Of a DNA stretch of 64,000 nucleotides, positions 24,135 to 37,501 are shown in pieces. The stretch's first letter is position 1. The number at the start of each line of letters is the position of its first letter. This stretch comes from Siderastrea radians. Lineage: Eukaryota; Cnidaria; Anthozoa; Scleractinia; Rhizangiidae. Under the pieces are notes generated by a model. It ran no database searches. It was not told the origin of the DNA and saw only the letters and a program-made list of their open reading frames with translations. The translations under genes and the position numbers were made by a program. The stretch covers positions 55,016,574-55,080,573 of the forward strand of contig OZ024889.1 in assembly GCA_964017195.1 (NCBI GenBank). The letters are read 5' to 3'.

Positions 24135-24855
24135 TATAAGTAGCTAAGAGACAAAACGAACTGGCAGGTTTCATAGAGGTCAGATGACTCCCTGCATATC
24201 AATATAGTCCACATACTGTCACAATTTTAGTTTATCCAGCAAAGTTTAGAAACAGGATCTCCAGTTCTAGTTTCTTTATTCTGTTCTATTCAATTCCATT
24301 TCATCTCATTCTACCCTTTCTAATCCATTGTATTCTGTTCTACATAGAGATTGATGCTATTGTATTCTATACTATTCTTTACTATCCCATTCTATTTTCA
24401 CTATTTATTCAATAGAAACATGGAGCAGATTGTCTTCTATCTCCTTTAAAAAATTGCCCATGGAAATTTACCATGTTGCTACTAAGTTATTTTAAACAAA
24501 GCTTTCATCGAACCGGAGCACGAGTTGCTGTCCGCGTAGCCTGAATCTGAGAGGTGAGATGAGAGGTGAGTGCATTATTTCTTTCTTTCTTTATTTATTT
24601 ATTTATTTATTTGCAAGTTTACTTTGTCATCGAAAACAAAACAAAAGCTCTGCGACCACTCGATCGTTTTCGGAACGTGTGTTTAATCTGTCCACCGGAA
24701 AACGACACGAAAATGACAGACCTTAGATTATCCAAAGACTCCTTACTCATCCCAAAATTATCCCTTCATTACTCAGGCAAACTGTTTCCTCAACCTATCC
24801 CACCATTCTCTGGTTTGGCCGCGCTTTGACGCATTTTACTTGGCGCACTGCATTT

Positions 24856-25040
24856 TCTAGTGATTCCTAGACAGTTTCTACCAAGTGATTACTACTAAAT
24901 AATTTCTAAGAAAGTGATTTTTTTGCTGTGATTTCTGCAAATGATTTCTACTTAGTGATTTCTACAAATGATTTCTACCAAGCGATTTCTAATAGTTGAT
25001 CTCTACTGAATAATTTGTACTAAGTAACTTCTACTAAGTG
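24856..25040. repeat. Degenerate tandem repeat of about 14 bp
   Basis: About a dozen diverged units of the type GTGATTTCTACTAA follow head to tail. The array is probably an old minisatellite and is not coding. Confidence 0.7.
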
Positions 25041-25489
25041 AGTTTCACAGATTGCCAATTCATGCTTTTTCCCAAAGTATTCGATAAGCTAATGAATGAA
25101 AGCAATTTTCTTCGCAGCTTGCTAGCTATATAGCAACAAAGACAATCGACCTCACGTGATCCGTCGATTGGATTTTCTTCAGTTAAAACGTTGACTGAAT
25201 CACATGACCAATCGTTTTCAAAGATTTCAAGTTTTGGTGAATTAATGGTTTGATGATGTTTTAACGTAACCGGAGGTTTTATGGAATTCAAAGATAATCA
25301 AGGTGAAGGTTACTAACAAGTAAATGCATCAAGGTTCTGCGATAAGCCTCTTTTCAAGTCATGGTGGAATTAATGATCATATATCATTGAATTTCGCCTG
25401 AACTAATTAAGAGTAATAATACATATCAGTGCATCTGTAGAAACAGTGACAAATCGGGTTCAGTGAACACACTTGACAACTTGGTATAC

Positions 25490-25730
25490 TATTGAGGGGG
25501 GGGAGTGTGACAGGGGGGACGGGAACCCGGGAAAAATAGGCCGAAAGTGGAGGGGATGCAAAAAAAAAAAAAACAAAGAGGAGGCGGGAAGCCGGGAGAA
25601 ATAGGACAAAAAATGCACAACATTGTGTGTAATATTTTACAATCAAAAACGGGCAAAGAGGCGAGAGACAACAAACATGGGGGATTGAGATTGAGGGGTA
25701 CGGGTTTGGATCCTCCCACCACAGACTCAA
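25490..25730. repeat. G/A-rich dispersed repeat copy
   Basis: The reverse complement resembles the pyrimidine-rich block at 9740-10020. It contains G8 and A14 runs. Class unknown; long open frames here follow from composition. Confidence 0.4.
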
Positions 25731-25870
25731 AGATTCATATAATTCGCACTCAATCCAATTTGTTGAGTTTATTCACGATCAGTTACGCGAGGCTATGTGA
25801 ATAATTTTATGGCCTCGCGTCTAACTCCCCACCTTTCGAACGCCTGGAATATGATTGCCAGAAGTTAGTG

Positions 25871-27742
25871 GGTGTCTGTAAAACCAGGAACAGGCCCGGA
25901 ACACCCCGGAACACCCCGGAACACCCCGGAACATCCCCGGAACACCCCCGGAACAGCCCAGAACAGCCCGGAACAACCCCGGAACACCCTTGGAGCATCC
26001 CATAATACCCCGGAACATCCCATAATGCTCCGGAATACCCTCAATACAGCCAGGAACACTCTTGAACACCAAAAATAGTGGTCAGCGGTCAGACCGCTAA
26101 CACAGAAAGACTGACCCGAGGACCTCCGAAGATTCACGAAGATTTCCGAATTTTTCCGAAGACCTTTACGGATCACCCGAAGACAAAATGACAAAAATAA
26201 AATAAAAAATAACATTGGTGTCCTTTAAATCGACAAAGAGTTGATTTTGAATATTTCAATTCAATTATTGAATTCGAAGTTTGTTGTAACTCATGCGAGA
26301 TTTGCATTATAACTCTCGACAAACCGATGTGACGTCTATAAGTGAAATCCTGGGGGTGGGCATCCCGAATAATAATTCAATTCACCATATAACACGTCAC
26401 GGTCGCGATAACTTACTCTTGGGCATTGCGTGACGGATGTTGCACGCAAAACAAAACAGATTTTGCAGGCTGCTAAACGTCTAAAGGATTTATTTTGTTT
26501 CTGTAAAGGCTGTTCCTTTTCAATTTATGTAGCTATTACTACCGCATTTTCTCAATAAGTGCCCCACTTGCTGTTACTGTACGAACTGGGCAAAGAAACA
26601 CCGCCGCTCCTTCTAAAGACCAATTAGAAAAATGTTTGAATAGTTTTGAGAAGAAAGTTGTAACTCAAGGTTTATCGCACGAACTTTGCAAAGTTCAAGG
26701 AAATGTGATATGTACTCTCATCGTTGATATTTTCCTTTTTTCGTTTACTGAATTTTTCCTCTTAAGGTCTAACTAGATCTTGTGAAAGTAAATAAAATAC
26801 TTGTTCCTTTTCTCGCTATAAGAGTGTTAACTCGTTCGATCCGTTTGCTCCCGGGTTACGTTGTGACATCCTACATTATAAGCCCTCGGATACCTCTTCA
26901 AAATTATAGTGAGTACTTTTTTGCAGGCGCACATTTCTCCTACTCATTTATCTTCCGAGCTACGCTCTTTTGTTAACCAAAAATATATGCAGGCCTAACT
27001 GCAAAAACGTTGTCATTCAAATATGACAAGAGAAAGCTGCAAGATGGGAATTTATTAGATATGGAAAAACGTTCTCGGATTTTAACATTCCTGAAGCACT
27101 CATGCATTACGGTATGATACTTCAAATTAATATAAACTGAGGTTTTTTTAAATGAGGTGTGTATATTAGCGTAACGAACCGGCGGCCAAACATTTTCCAT
27201 GCGCCTGTGGAAATAAAACGATGACGACAGTGTGACCTCGGAATAATGACCTTATAGCATTGCGTGACACTGTATCATTTGGCTTTGTTATGTCCTTGAG
27301 GTCACACCTGTTTTTTGAACGTGATAATGCAAACCTCGCACAAGAAAAATCAATGCAGAATTAACAGTTCAACTGTCACATTTTCATATCACTGAAAATC
27401 GTAAGTTATTGATATGAAGGTCACGTGCATGATATATTTTTCCCATTAATTAATGGTTTTTTCGCTGTTGTTAAAAGCTTCGAAAATATTCCGAAGCATT
27501 CTTGAAATGCTCGGAAATCTCAGGGTGATCCGAAAAAGTCTTACGAAGAATTGGGAATCTTCGGAGGTGTTCTGTACAGCGCCGCAAATGATCCCGAGAC
27601 CGCAAATGATCCCCAACCGCAAATGATCCCCAAATGGGACCGCAAATGATCCCAGAACCGCAAGTGATCCCCACTGCGGACCGCAAATGATCCCAGGACC
27701 ACAAATGAACCCCACAGCGGACCGCAAATGATCCCGCTGAAA
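25871..27742 (+). mobile_element. Long minisatellite-ended element (copy 1)
   Basis: The left end GGGTGTCTGTAAAACC runs into a tandem array of GGAACACCCC-type units (25887-26070), then AATAGTGGTCAGCGGTCAGA. The right end has TTCTGTACAGCG followed by a second array of CCGCAAATGATCCC units (27585-27742). About 1.4 kb of unique sequence lies between, with CCGAAG-rich flanks. The same two ends, joined directly, occur inverted at 28941-29310. No transposase is visible. The class is unknown, and the extent assumes both ends belong to one element. Confidence 0.55.
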
Positions 27743-27744
27743 AA

Positions 27745-28938
27745 AATTGGAATGGCGTGGAGTTTCAGTGAAGGTGAAAATACCGGAAGGTGAAAGTACT
27801 GACCAAAATAAATCAAAAAAAAGAAAAAACTGTTGTTTATCGAGATCAGTGAAATAAAACATTTTAAAGGCTCTAGACCACAGTGGCATAGAAAGCAAAC
27901 ATGATTATGTTTAAAATATATATTTTAAATTCACATGTATACACAGATCGCATGGATGACCGACCGATGGTCGACCGAGACCGCGACAGTCGAGAAAGCC
28001 ACGGGTTTCCAGGGCACGGTAATTGTCGTCTGGCTTTGAAATCAAAGGTCACTAAACAATGTGTGAGAAGGTCACTAGACCATGTATTAAGGCAGTCTCT
28101 TGCGATCGCGCTTGTAGAAATTGCTAAGCTGGTCTCCAATTTGAATACTCTCGTCCTTTCATTGGCGTTTTTTGTTGGCGTTAATGCTGGTGGAGGGGAC
28201 AAAGACCTGAAAATGAAAGTGATAAGAAAACCGAGCTAGGTTTGGATCTTGTCTTTTGTGCGTGTGGCGGAAATCCCGCCGGTGTTATCCTTGGCAGCCG
28301 ATGCCTTTTATAGGTAACGATTTGAGTTGTCGCGCAACCTGTCAAATGTGCATAACTTGTTGCATCCAGCTGGTTATACCCACCTGAGAAATCTTAAGTA
28401 TTCTATATTGTAAATTTGAGTGTTGAAGTGAACCCATTGATTTTTCCACTGAGCATTGCTCTAGAAAGGAAAAGTTAACCCGCTCGAGATAAAGAAATAT
28501 ATATATTTGTAGCTGGCTGGTAAAATCAGTTAACATGAGCGGTTGTAAATTTTCTCGTGACTAGCGCTCGTACTACTTGTACATGTATAAGAAAGCATTC
28601 TGTTATTCTGTTAAAAGATCGTAAAGAAAATACACAAATTAAACCAGGTATATTTACAACCTGCATGCTAAGCCAAAGGTACAAAAACAATTGCGAATTT
28701 GTAGGACTACATTACCTAGTAATATTTTATTTATTTATTTATTTATTTTTTTTGGCCTCGAAATAAAATATCTAAGTCATGATTTATGGGGCTAAGACGT
28801 GCTTTGAGGAATAATAAAGACAAAAGCTCCAGTATCCACATTATTCCGTAGACATCACCATGCCTCTGTCCACGCCATTCCAGAGTCCACGCCTTTACAA
28901 TGTCATCGCCGTTCTGTTATCCACTCTATTCCTATTAT
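27745..28938. other. Sequence between the two minisatellite-ended copies
   Basis: No gene is recognised. A (TTTA)n stretch lies at 28727-28747. Confidence 0.5.
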
Positions 28939-28940
28939 TT

Positions 28941-29310
28941 AGCGGGATCATTTGCGGTCCGCAGTGGGGATCACTTGCGGTTCTGGGATCATTTGCGGTC
29001 CTATTTGGGGATCATTTGCGGTCGGGGATCATTTGCGGTCTCGGGATCATTTGCGGCGCTGTACAGTTCGGCTTAGTCAATTCGTGAGCAGTCTGACCGC
29101 TGACCACTATTTTTGGTGTTCCGGGGCTGTTCCTTGCTGTTTCGAGGGTGTTCCGGGATATTATGGGATGTTCCAGGGGTGTTCCGGGGTTGTTCCGGGC
29201 TGTTCCGGGCTGTTCCAGGGGTGTTCCGGGGATGTTCCAGGGTGTTCCGGGGGTGTTCCGGGATGTTCCGGGGTGTTCCGGGGTGTTCCGGGTTTTACAG
29301 ACACCCAAAG
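28941..29310 (-). mobile_element. Short minisatellite-ended element (copy 2, internally deleted)
   Basis: Inverse orientation to 25871-27742. It starts with GGGATCATTTGCGG units (28941-29055), then CTGTACAG, TCTGACCGCTGACCACTATT and an array of GGTGTTCCGGG-type units, ending GGTTTTACAGACACCC. It keeps both termini but only about 370 bp in all, so it looks like an internal-deletion derivative. Confidence 0.6.
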
Positions 29311-29471
29311 TTAGTTCTTGTGTGGCATGAAGCGTTAACGATAATTTTGTCTTGAAGATTGGCGATGTAGGGGAACAAAGTTTTGTGATTAGGGTGACTG
29401 AGGTTCCCTCGCTGAGAAATAATATTTGCGATTTCCGATTCAAGACGCGGGAAGATTAGTATGTGTAATCA

Positions 29472-29616
29472 AATGGTGACGAGTGAAATTAGGAAATAAT
29501 TTCACGCGCGTTTTGTCAAAATTCTAAGAATTTCCCTCGTCTAAAGGCTCGGGAAATTATTAGAATTTTGACAAAACACAAGTGAAATTATTTCCTAGTT
29601 TCACGAGTATACCATT
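29472..29616. repeat. Inverted repeat of about 145 bp
   Basis: GTGAAATTAGGAAATAATTT and TTTTGTCAAAATTCTAA are mirrored by TTAGAATTTTGACAAAA and AAATTATTTCCTAGTTTCAC. It is a small MITE-like hairpin. Confidence 0.6.
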
Positions 29617-29619
29617 TCA

Positions 29620-32600
29620 TTACCTGTTAATATCATGGGTGACAAATTACGCTCACAATCTTCAGGGTTTTGACTTGTTTATCGCGTCGAGAACTCCAAG
29701 CATTGAAAAGTTTAAAGCACACAGATTGGCTAACGTTCACATTTTTCTGAGTGAAATAATGAAAAAATCTTATGGGAAGTTTTTACCACGCTTTGACGAT
29801 TTCGTGTATTTGTGACCGACAGCAAAATACACCAGACTCTGAATTTTTACTTGGAAAGTACCAAAGAAAATCGCTTGGCAAAGGATATCCGGCAAATTCA
29901 CTGACTCGAGCACCACGTTGCTCCATCGAGCAAGGCTCAGAAGGCTTCACAAATGCATTCAAAATACGCACAGAAAACTTGTTTGAACGAAAGTAAACTT
30001 CGGAAGCAAATTTGTATTTAAAACTGACCTTTATTTCATTCGAAGAAGTGCCCAAATCCACTGAATTACTTCTCTGAGTTCGCGGTCAATCACTCGATCA
30101 GCAACTGGCTCGCCGTTCAAAAATTTTCGCTGTCACACTATCAAAAATAATCTCTTCTTTTTGACTCGCAGTTGATTTCTGAGAAGTTCAGTCAATTAAA
30201 AGTCAAAATTTACAGATTACCGATTGAGTCCTCAATGAATATTTCCAGAATAGCTTTAGTTCTGCACAAAACATCTTCATCATTAACCTCGACGCCATCG
30301 TGGCGCTGAGCTATAGACCCGTTGCCGTAGCAATTTTGTAATTTCACATGTGAAATTGTAACTTAACGCTGAAATTTCGCGCCAAAATTAAGGAGTAATT
30401 TGTCCCCCATGATATTAAAGATAATCTCCTCGATTACATCCGCCGTGTTGGGTGCGTTTTCCTCGCGCGCGCTCAAGGATCGATGAGAAAAACTGAAAAA
30501 CAAACGCACAAAGACAAGGACCCCTTTATAAACTAAAGGCAAAGTAACTTAATGTTTCTGCTTTATAGAAATAATAAAATTCATTCATTCACTTCGTACC
30601 AACTAGATATAAGGTCATATCAATTAACTGATTAGGATAACAGGTTATCACTTCCGATGGAGAGGGGAATTAAAGATATTCGCTGTTGCCTCACTAAAAT
30701 GATCCCGGGAATGTTCTCTTCCGACTTAATAAAAAATAAATTGCTTCCACCGGCGGTGGAAGAACACTTGAACGCGGTGTATTATTTTATCAAGGTCACC
30801 ATTTGAAAGGAGTTAATACTAGATACAAATTCTAAGGTCACAGTAATTAACGCCAAACAATTTTTGTGATGAAATGTTCAAGCATTGTTTGCATAAAAAA
30901 GTAAAAGAGAAAAAAGTTTGGTCTTAAAGCTTAGTGAGTGTGCCTGACTTGAATGTGCATAAAAATCCCCCAATCATTACGTTATATTCACTTTGGACCA
31001 CGCTCAAGTGCAATGCAGAATACATGGATATCACTAGAAGACTGGTCTAGACCGGTGATGAATAATAAAATTGCTTTTTAGTCAAGTGGCAAGTCGTGAC
31101 CTCCGGAGTACTTTCAAGAGGTACTGAAAATATCGAACAAACATACAGCGCTTATTAAACGGAATGACAATGTCTGAACCGGCTTAAACCGCACCAATAC
31201 TGCGATCGAAACATATTAAAAGAAACGTTGAAGGAGAATAACGTGTCTCCGGCATATGCCATACTTTATTGTCTACGTATTGACATAGGATGGAATTCTC
31301 GAACTCTCGAATTTGATACCTTGAAGTTTTGCACACGCGTTTACTGACACTTTTAGACACGAACAAGCGATACGTTATATTTTAGACACCAAAATTCGAC
31401 TTATGCACGTAAAAGAGAGTGGTGTACTAGACAGTTGTCGCATCTTAGGCATAAAAAACGGACGGAGTTCGCAGAGGTTTCTTGACACTGTCTAGTCATT
31501 TCCTCCGCGACATTTTCAATGTGCTATTGTTACCTCTGATGTGACTATCATTATGCCGATTTATGGTGAAGAAAACTCTTTTACGGTGAATGGTTTATCC
31601 ACAATATGAGCGATTTCTTAAACTTGTGGGTTATAAACTGGGATAAAATGAGAAACTATTTAAATAGTACATACCTTTTACTGAGCCTTGGTAAACCGAA
31701 CAGTCGTCGCCGCAATCTTGAAGCAATTAAAATACCTTGTTGATCGGTTCAAATTTCCCCAACAAGATGGAAGGGTCAAGGCTTGGTTACTGACAGCTGT
31801 TGATTATTAACTCTATTGCCCTCACAGTAGGAATAACCAAACAGATGGAAAATTCCCGTTGTCTCTGCGATTTTTAGTAACTGAAAATGTCTCCTAGGTA
31901 ATGGGCGCTTTAGAGAATTTTGGTTTAATCGCACATGTTAGATAAATTATACTTAAATAGCGCCTTGCAATGCAAGTAAAATTCATAAAACCAGGGTCTA
32001 CTTTTCAAACTGACACTGCTGGATCATAGAGCCAAGGGTTTGGGTTGGGCGCTGAATTAATCCAAGATGGCGTCTAGCCGGCCGCGTTGCCACCACGGAA
32101 AGAATGATAGATAATGCATTTCATTAGAAAGTGTTATTCATCCGGCACCAATAGACGACTTACATGGAAACAGCAAAATCTGTGATCTCTTGCATCTTCT
32201 TATAATGCCCACTTTTCAATAGGTAGTAAGTGACTAGAAATTCACATTTACGTTGCTCAGCTGGTTGCTGCCACTCTTTGATGGATATTCCTTATTATCT
32301 TGAGACATAAGCTTCAAACTTTACTTCATTCCTTATTACGCTGTCAATTCCTAATTATTTCCCAATCGAGCGATTGAATTTTTCTGCCAGTGGAATTGTT
32401 TTGAAATGTTTTGCTGACTACGCTTTAACTGATAAGTGCCGAAACAAAGGTACACAAAGATCAGTGAAGTGCGATAGATGCTTGACAGCGGTAAACCAAG
32501 AAAGCTTGCCCATGTTATTCAGATGGTCTTTTGTCTCCAGCGAACTTTAAAAAGTTCTCTAAAACGTCAGCTGTGAATAATGAGGTGAATTAAGGACGGT

Positions 32601-32941
32601 GCCTCCTAATACAGAGGTATTTTTGCAAAGGTTTTGACTGAGGGGAAAAAGAATATCTTAACAAGGGTTATTGGAATCCAAAAAGAAAAAATGTTGGTTA
32701 CCACGCATTTTTCAGAGACAAATAAGCAACCATAATTGTAAAATAGCGTTAAAATACAAATAACATATGGCATTTTCTTTCCGAATTTAAGCTCAAATAT
32801 CTCTGAAAAGTGCGTGGTTACCCCCAATTTTCTTTTTGGATCCTGATAGCCCTTGCGAAGATCTGCTTTTTCCACATAGTCATAAACCGCGCAAACACAT
32901 TTGTATTAGTGGGCAAATTCCTTAAGAAACCCAAATATCCC

Positions 32942-32974
<33 letters not shown>

Positions 32975-34760
32975 GAGGCACCGTGCTTAAGAGAGAGGCG
33001 TCCACTGCGAGCAAAAACAGAGAAGGTCAGAAGATAATCCTACACGTTAGGAGAACACCCTTGTATTTTCGCGGACTTTCGCCCAACAGGCTTTTGTGTA
33101 CATTCTCGTTATGATTTACGCCACAATTTGACAACCTTTAGCTTTCGTTGGTACTTAGACTCAGTTGCCATCCCTTTCACGTTACACTTTATTTTGACAC
33201 TTCAAAATACTAAGTAACAATTTTTCATACCCTTTCGTGTACTGAGAGCATAACAAGGCAGAGCTTTCAGATGAACCAGGGAGTGCTACCCCGGCTGCAA
33301 TTTTACTGCGGCTGCGGCATGCACTGGTGCTAAGCGAGGATCAAGCTTGCAGTTACAGGGTGCTAAAGGGAAATCTCTGTTTGAAATTCTCAAGTTTTCA
33401 CTGCGTCTAGCAATCCCGCGTGATCATCGAACGAATGCACACTCGCACGGCGACTGCGTGCATGCACAACATTCTAAACTATGCGTGCGTACACAAAACA
33501 TCGGCTTGTTTCAAACGTCGTGCTACTGTCGTGCTCTAATGGCTTTTTCCAAGATACATCAATATAGGCACGGTAGTAGCACGATGTTTGAAACCAAGTT
33601 GCATATTGCTAATGCCGTGTAGCACGGCAGAGCGTGCCGTACTATACCGACTATGGCCTGACGACTTGGATTCAAACCAGTGGTTTCAAACGTCGTGCCA
33701 AAGTATTAGTTCGGCAGAGCAGCAGCACGACGTCCGAAACGGGCCATCCTCTTATCTGCGGAAAGCAGAATCTCCGAATGATTTTCGTAATAAATTGCTA
33801 CAGTTCATCCAAAGCAAAAGCTGTTTTATTTTATACAATTCTTGTACATTGCATAAATCGAACATTTATTTAGACAGGTTTGATATATAGTTTTTTCGTA
33901 ATTAACAGATTTACCGTGTCAAAATAAAGATATTTAACGTTAGAAATATATATTCAGTAAATACAAAAGTAATTTTCTCCACAGTTTTTTGTAAATTTAA
34001 TTTTCTTAAAATACTTTAATTGCTGTTGTAATTGCTGACGTTAATATAAAATCGGCTCAAGGCCTGTTTCAAATGCTGTGCCAAGCTGGCTCGATTATAG
34101 CACAACTTGACTTCAGACGTCGCATTTAATTTAGTTGAATGATTTTGGGTGGGTGTCTGCCACCCAGGCCCCATTTTAGAAAGGTTTTGGATTCAAAGTG
34201 ATATCCTGTTCTGTGTTCGCTATTGCGGGGGTTCCTTATAAATGTATAACGAGCCCCTGTTCACAACGAACACATTTTGTCACTCCCTTAGCACTTCGTT
34301 ATATCGCTATTCTACTGTAGCGGGGTTCTTTATATGGTTCGTTATACTGGGGTCTTCCGTTATGTAGGGTTCGTTATATCGCAGTTCGACTGTAACGACT
34401 TTCCGACTCTTGCTGTGTCTGTCTGCTAACGTCACAATTCTTCTAATTTACAAAACACAAAAACTTAAATATCAGAAATGTGACAAAAAAGTAAACACGA
34501 CCATTTCATTTCCAAAGGCTTTCATCCACATGTTAAATCTTTTATGAAAGCCTGCAAGTCACTTTGCTGCCATGAACGCTGACTTAGACCATTTTACTGT
34601 AAACTAGTTCTTAATATATTCATCTCTTTTTCTTGTCCTTTATATGTAGTTTTCCATTTATTTAGCGTTTTCTTTCATTTTTTAAAAATATATTATGTAA
34701 CATTTTTATAGAGGGCCACAGGTTCGTCGTTTTTAACTGAATGTGTTTTTACTCTCGTGA
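29620..34760. other. 5 kb region without recognised genes
   Basis: Only short open frames without known motifs occur. A hairpin (TTTCAAACGTCGTGCTACTG mirrored near 33580) and pogo-like fragments (TTCGTTATATCGC...ACTGTA, 34290-34392) are present. Part of it could be regulatory or lncRNA sequence, but nothing supports that directly. Confidence 0.5.
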
Positions 34761-34765
34761 AATAG

Positions 34766-34766
<1 letters not shown>

Positions 34767-34812
<46 letters not shown>

Positions 34813-34850
34813 GTTGTTGTTGTTGTTGTTGTTGTTATTGTTATTGTTCC
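34767..34850. repeat. (TTA)n(TTG)n compound microsatellite
   Basis: About 15 TTA units are followed by TTG units and TTATTG. Open frames of poly-Asn or poly-Leu through it are artefacts. Confidence 0.95.
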
Positions 34851-35601
34851 CGGTTTGTTTCTCAATTAATCCCCAGCAGTTTCCAATACGAAGGCAGCAG
34901 CACGTCTTTGGCCGGCTCAGCCATTTCGCTAAATTTCCAACCAAACAGTGTTAGTCAGGTGTTTTTGAGTGTATTCAGGAACCTATTACCCGGAACTTTC
35001 AACTTCCATAAATTCGTGCAACGGCGTTTTTACAAGAAGATTTATTTTTAGATAATCCTTTCCCGCGAAAATGACTGTTTCTGATGACGTTCGTGTTAAA
35101 AAGATCTCATTAAAAATGGCAGCCAAACTCCGTCCGACGCGAATGTGTTTTCAGTACGTTATTCCGTATTCCACTTGTAGTTTCTATCATTCTAATCCTC
35201 CTCATGTTTATTTCCAACGTGGACGAGTTGTCGTGGTTACATATTAACAGCCTATTATTAATTACACAATCGCTTTTTGAATGGCTATTTCAAACCAATT
35301 CGCAGGAAGGGCTTATCTAAAATAAAGCTACTTGTAAAAACGCCGTTTCACAGACGCAGCATGAAAGTTGCACGCTCCGTTGGTATCCAATAGTTTTGTT
35401 GTTCAGCGTAGAGTATCTTCAGTCTTCAGTCCGGAATTTCGTATATTGGTATATTGGCGTTAAGATGTCTTCGCTGTAAAAAACATTGATACCTAATATC
35501 ATGTAATTTAAATAAGGTCTTGTGGTATACCTAGGCTCTGCACCTAATATTCTCTCCTCTACACCCTTCTGACACACTGTAACAATTCACGCGATCGCTA
35601 A

Positions 35602-36762
35602 TCACCATATTTGCTCCGTTAATGCTGAGCTTTTAATCTTCCCTCTAAATGTTTTTCGGTTTCTGTACATTCCTTTTCTCATTGTGTTCTTTTCTGGTTC
35701 CCACACAGTGGTATTGTATACTCGTCCCTGTCTTGCCACAAGAATGCATTCTAATAAGTCGTCGTTATAGTCAAAAGGAATCTTGTGAACAAATAATCTA
35801 TCTTTCATTATTGATCCCAGTGCCCAGCGCAAATCTTCAATAGAAATCCAGCAAAGAGCTCGTACCCAGGTCCCATGGCACTCGGGATACTGGTCACCCC
35901 AGTGCAAAGCTCGCGGAATGTAATATGGCTGCTTACCGCGGATTCCTCCTGGGGCCAGCGGATGCTGCTGTAAAGACGCGTACACTGTTTCATCCGGAAC
36001 ATACGTGTCCTTTAAGAATTCAATAAAGTCTTTCCCTATCTTGCCATGAAGAGCAAACTCGACAAATTCTCTTATAGCGACTATGTGCGTTGACCCTTTA
36101 TGGATGACAAAATTGTGTGGCGGTGGAGATTTTGCAACCCCAGTGTTATAAATTGCGCGATTCTCTAAAGTGTGGACCATTTTAGTTCGATCCTTATTGT
36201 GTTCAGGCATTGGGAAGCTTTCTATATTGTTGGTGTTGTTAAGATTTTGTAATGCTGCCACAATTTGTCGATTATCGTAAAGTGGAAAGTCCTGTCCAAC
36301 TAAATTTATATAATATTTCCATTTCACTGAAGATTGTAAAAGCTCCTCCATGCAATTTAGTTGAGCTTGGACTATTGAAAAATGTCCCCAGACGACGTCA
36401 CTACTGTTTGCGCAGATAAAAACATTTGGCAGACAGCGTATCATAGCTTGTATGGCCCTACGAAAGACCTCTGGGGATTTCTTGTCGATATGAATGCAGT
36501 AAATATTGTTAGGCATGTAGATAGCTTGGAGAATTCGCTCAAAGAGGCGTGCATCTTTGTATATTGTAAGGGAATAGCCGATCGGTAACTGCTGTTCTTC
36601 TTTTGTCACGTGGGGATGAGGAAATCGTGCCTGTGAAACAATAGCGCAGTCGTCACCTTCTTTGTAGCTGTTAAGGATTTCGGAATCATTCTTCCAGTTG
36701 GAAGCACTGGTCATTTTTTGTCTGCCAGATATAAGACCTTTACATCTTTTCCACTTCAACGC
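35602..36762 (-). CDS. GT14 beta-1,6-GlcNAc transferase paralog 2, catalytic exon
   Basis: Catalytic exon (386 aa) of the second core-2 GCNT-like GT14 enzyme, beginning after a TTGCAG acceptor with ALKWKRCKGLISG. Motifs line up one for one with paralog 1: LPIGYSLTIYKD, YCIHIDKKSP, DVVWGHFSIVQ, YINLVGQDFPL and YVPDETVY, with the catalytic Glu at about residue 327 of 455. The C-terminal tail beyond the domain is longer and basic. Type II Golgi location is inferred from exon 1 (39907-40011). The two enzymes are clear tandem duplicates in the same orientation about 15 kb apart. Reading through the acceptor would give a longer open frame to 36936, but the phase-0 splice explains the gene better. 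Confidence 0.9.
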   Translation of the reverse strand, partial: ALKWKRCKGLISGRQKMTSASNWKNDSEILNSYKEGDDCAIVSQARFPHPHVTKEEQQLPIGYSLTIYKDARLFERILQAIYMPNNIYCIHIDKKSPEVFRRAIQAMIRCLPNVFICANSSDVVWGHFSIVQAQLNCMEELLQSSVKWKYYINLVGQDFPLYDNRQIVAALQNLNNTNNIESFPMPEHNKDRTKMVHTLENRAIYNTGVAKSPPPHNFVIHKGSTHIVAIREFVEFALHGKIGKDFIEFLKDTYVPDETVYASLQQHPLAPGGIRGKQPYYIPRALHWGDQYPECHGTWVRALCWISIEDLRWALGSIMKDRLFVHKIPFDYNDDLLECILVARQGRVYNTTVWEPEKNTMRKGMYRNRKTFRGKIKSSALTEQIW

Positions 36763-37501
36763 CTGCAACAGGGGAAAAGCCAAGTCACTAACATTATGTT
36801 TAAAAATAACTAAATTACACTTAATGCTGGCATCAGCGCTGTTGCAGGAAACGTTTCGCCAGTCTATACCCCTCCACAGTTGAGATAAAGCAAGAAGGCG
36901 AAATTTCTTTCCTGTTGTCATACCATCAAGTGACAAGGAGGACAGACATTGTCATGGTGAACGACGCCATCTTGAAAATCGGAGGCAAGGCTACCAATTT
37001 CCACTGATACATTTCCCGACAATTTTTTTGCAAGGCAAGAATTCGTCTGCAGGTCAGAAATTGTGGCCTTCGGACCATAAAAGATCTAGGGGTGTTGAAA
37101 GGTGACTACGTGTTCTCTCTCCAAGGCAAATCTCCGGTTTGTAGGTCGCAATCGTCTTGAGTTGCTCTCCAATTTCTGTGACAAGTTCTATTGCTACCCC
37201 CTATATATCAAATGCTTTCCATCTGATGCTATCTTATCAGGTTTCCTCATCAAAACTGTTTACACATTTACCTACGAATGGCACACAGATAAACTACCTA
37301 GATGGGTTGTGCGTATGTTTGGGGAGACGGGAGGGGAAGAGTTTCGACAATACACCCTAACGAAGGAAAGAGCTAGATGACAAATGACTCTGCAGACGAA
37401 GCAGACTGATTAAGAACTTTGAACGCTACAGAGCAAACCTTGTCATGCAAACTCCTGAAGTGTACTAAGTAGTGGTTCGCATGTAATACATCATGCATTA
37501 C

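Noticed and set aside
25807..26215. Cys/Gly-rich repeat proteins in several frames
   Set aside because: They are translations of the GGAACACCCC minisatellite in overlapping frames, which is expected of any tandem repeat.
25870..29310. A CRISPR array
   Set aside because: Units are contiguous 10-14 bp repeats without unique spacers, and the genome is eukaryotic.
34290..34392. A complete pogo-like MITE
   Set aside because: Only one end-like motif set is clear. I could not find matched TIRs with TA duplication.
36763..36936. Start of GT14 paralog 2 at an ATG-like codon upstream of the catalytic exon
   Set aside because: The extension lacks a membrane anchor, and a clean phase-0 acceptor matches the paralog.
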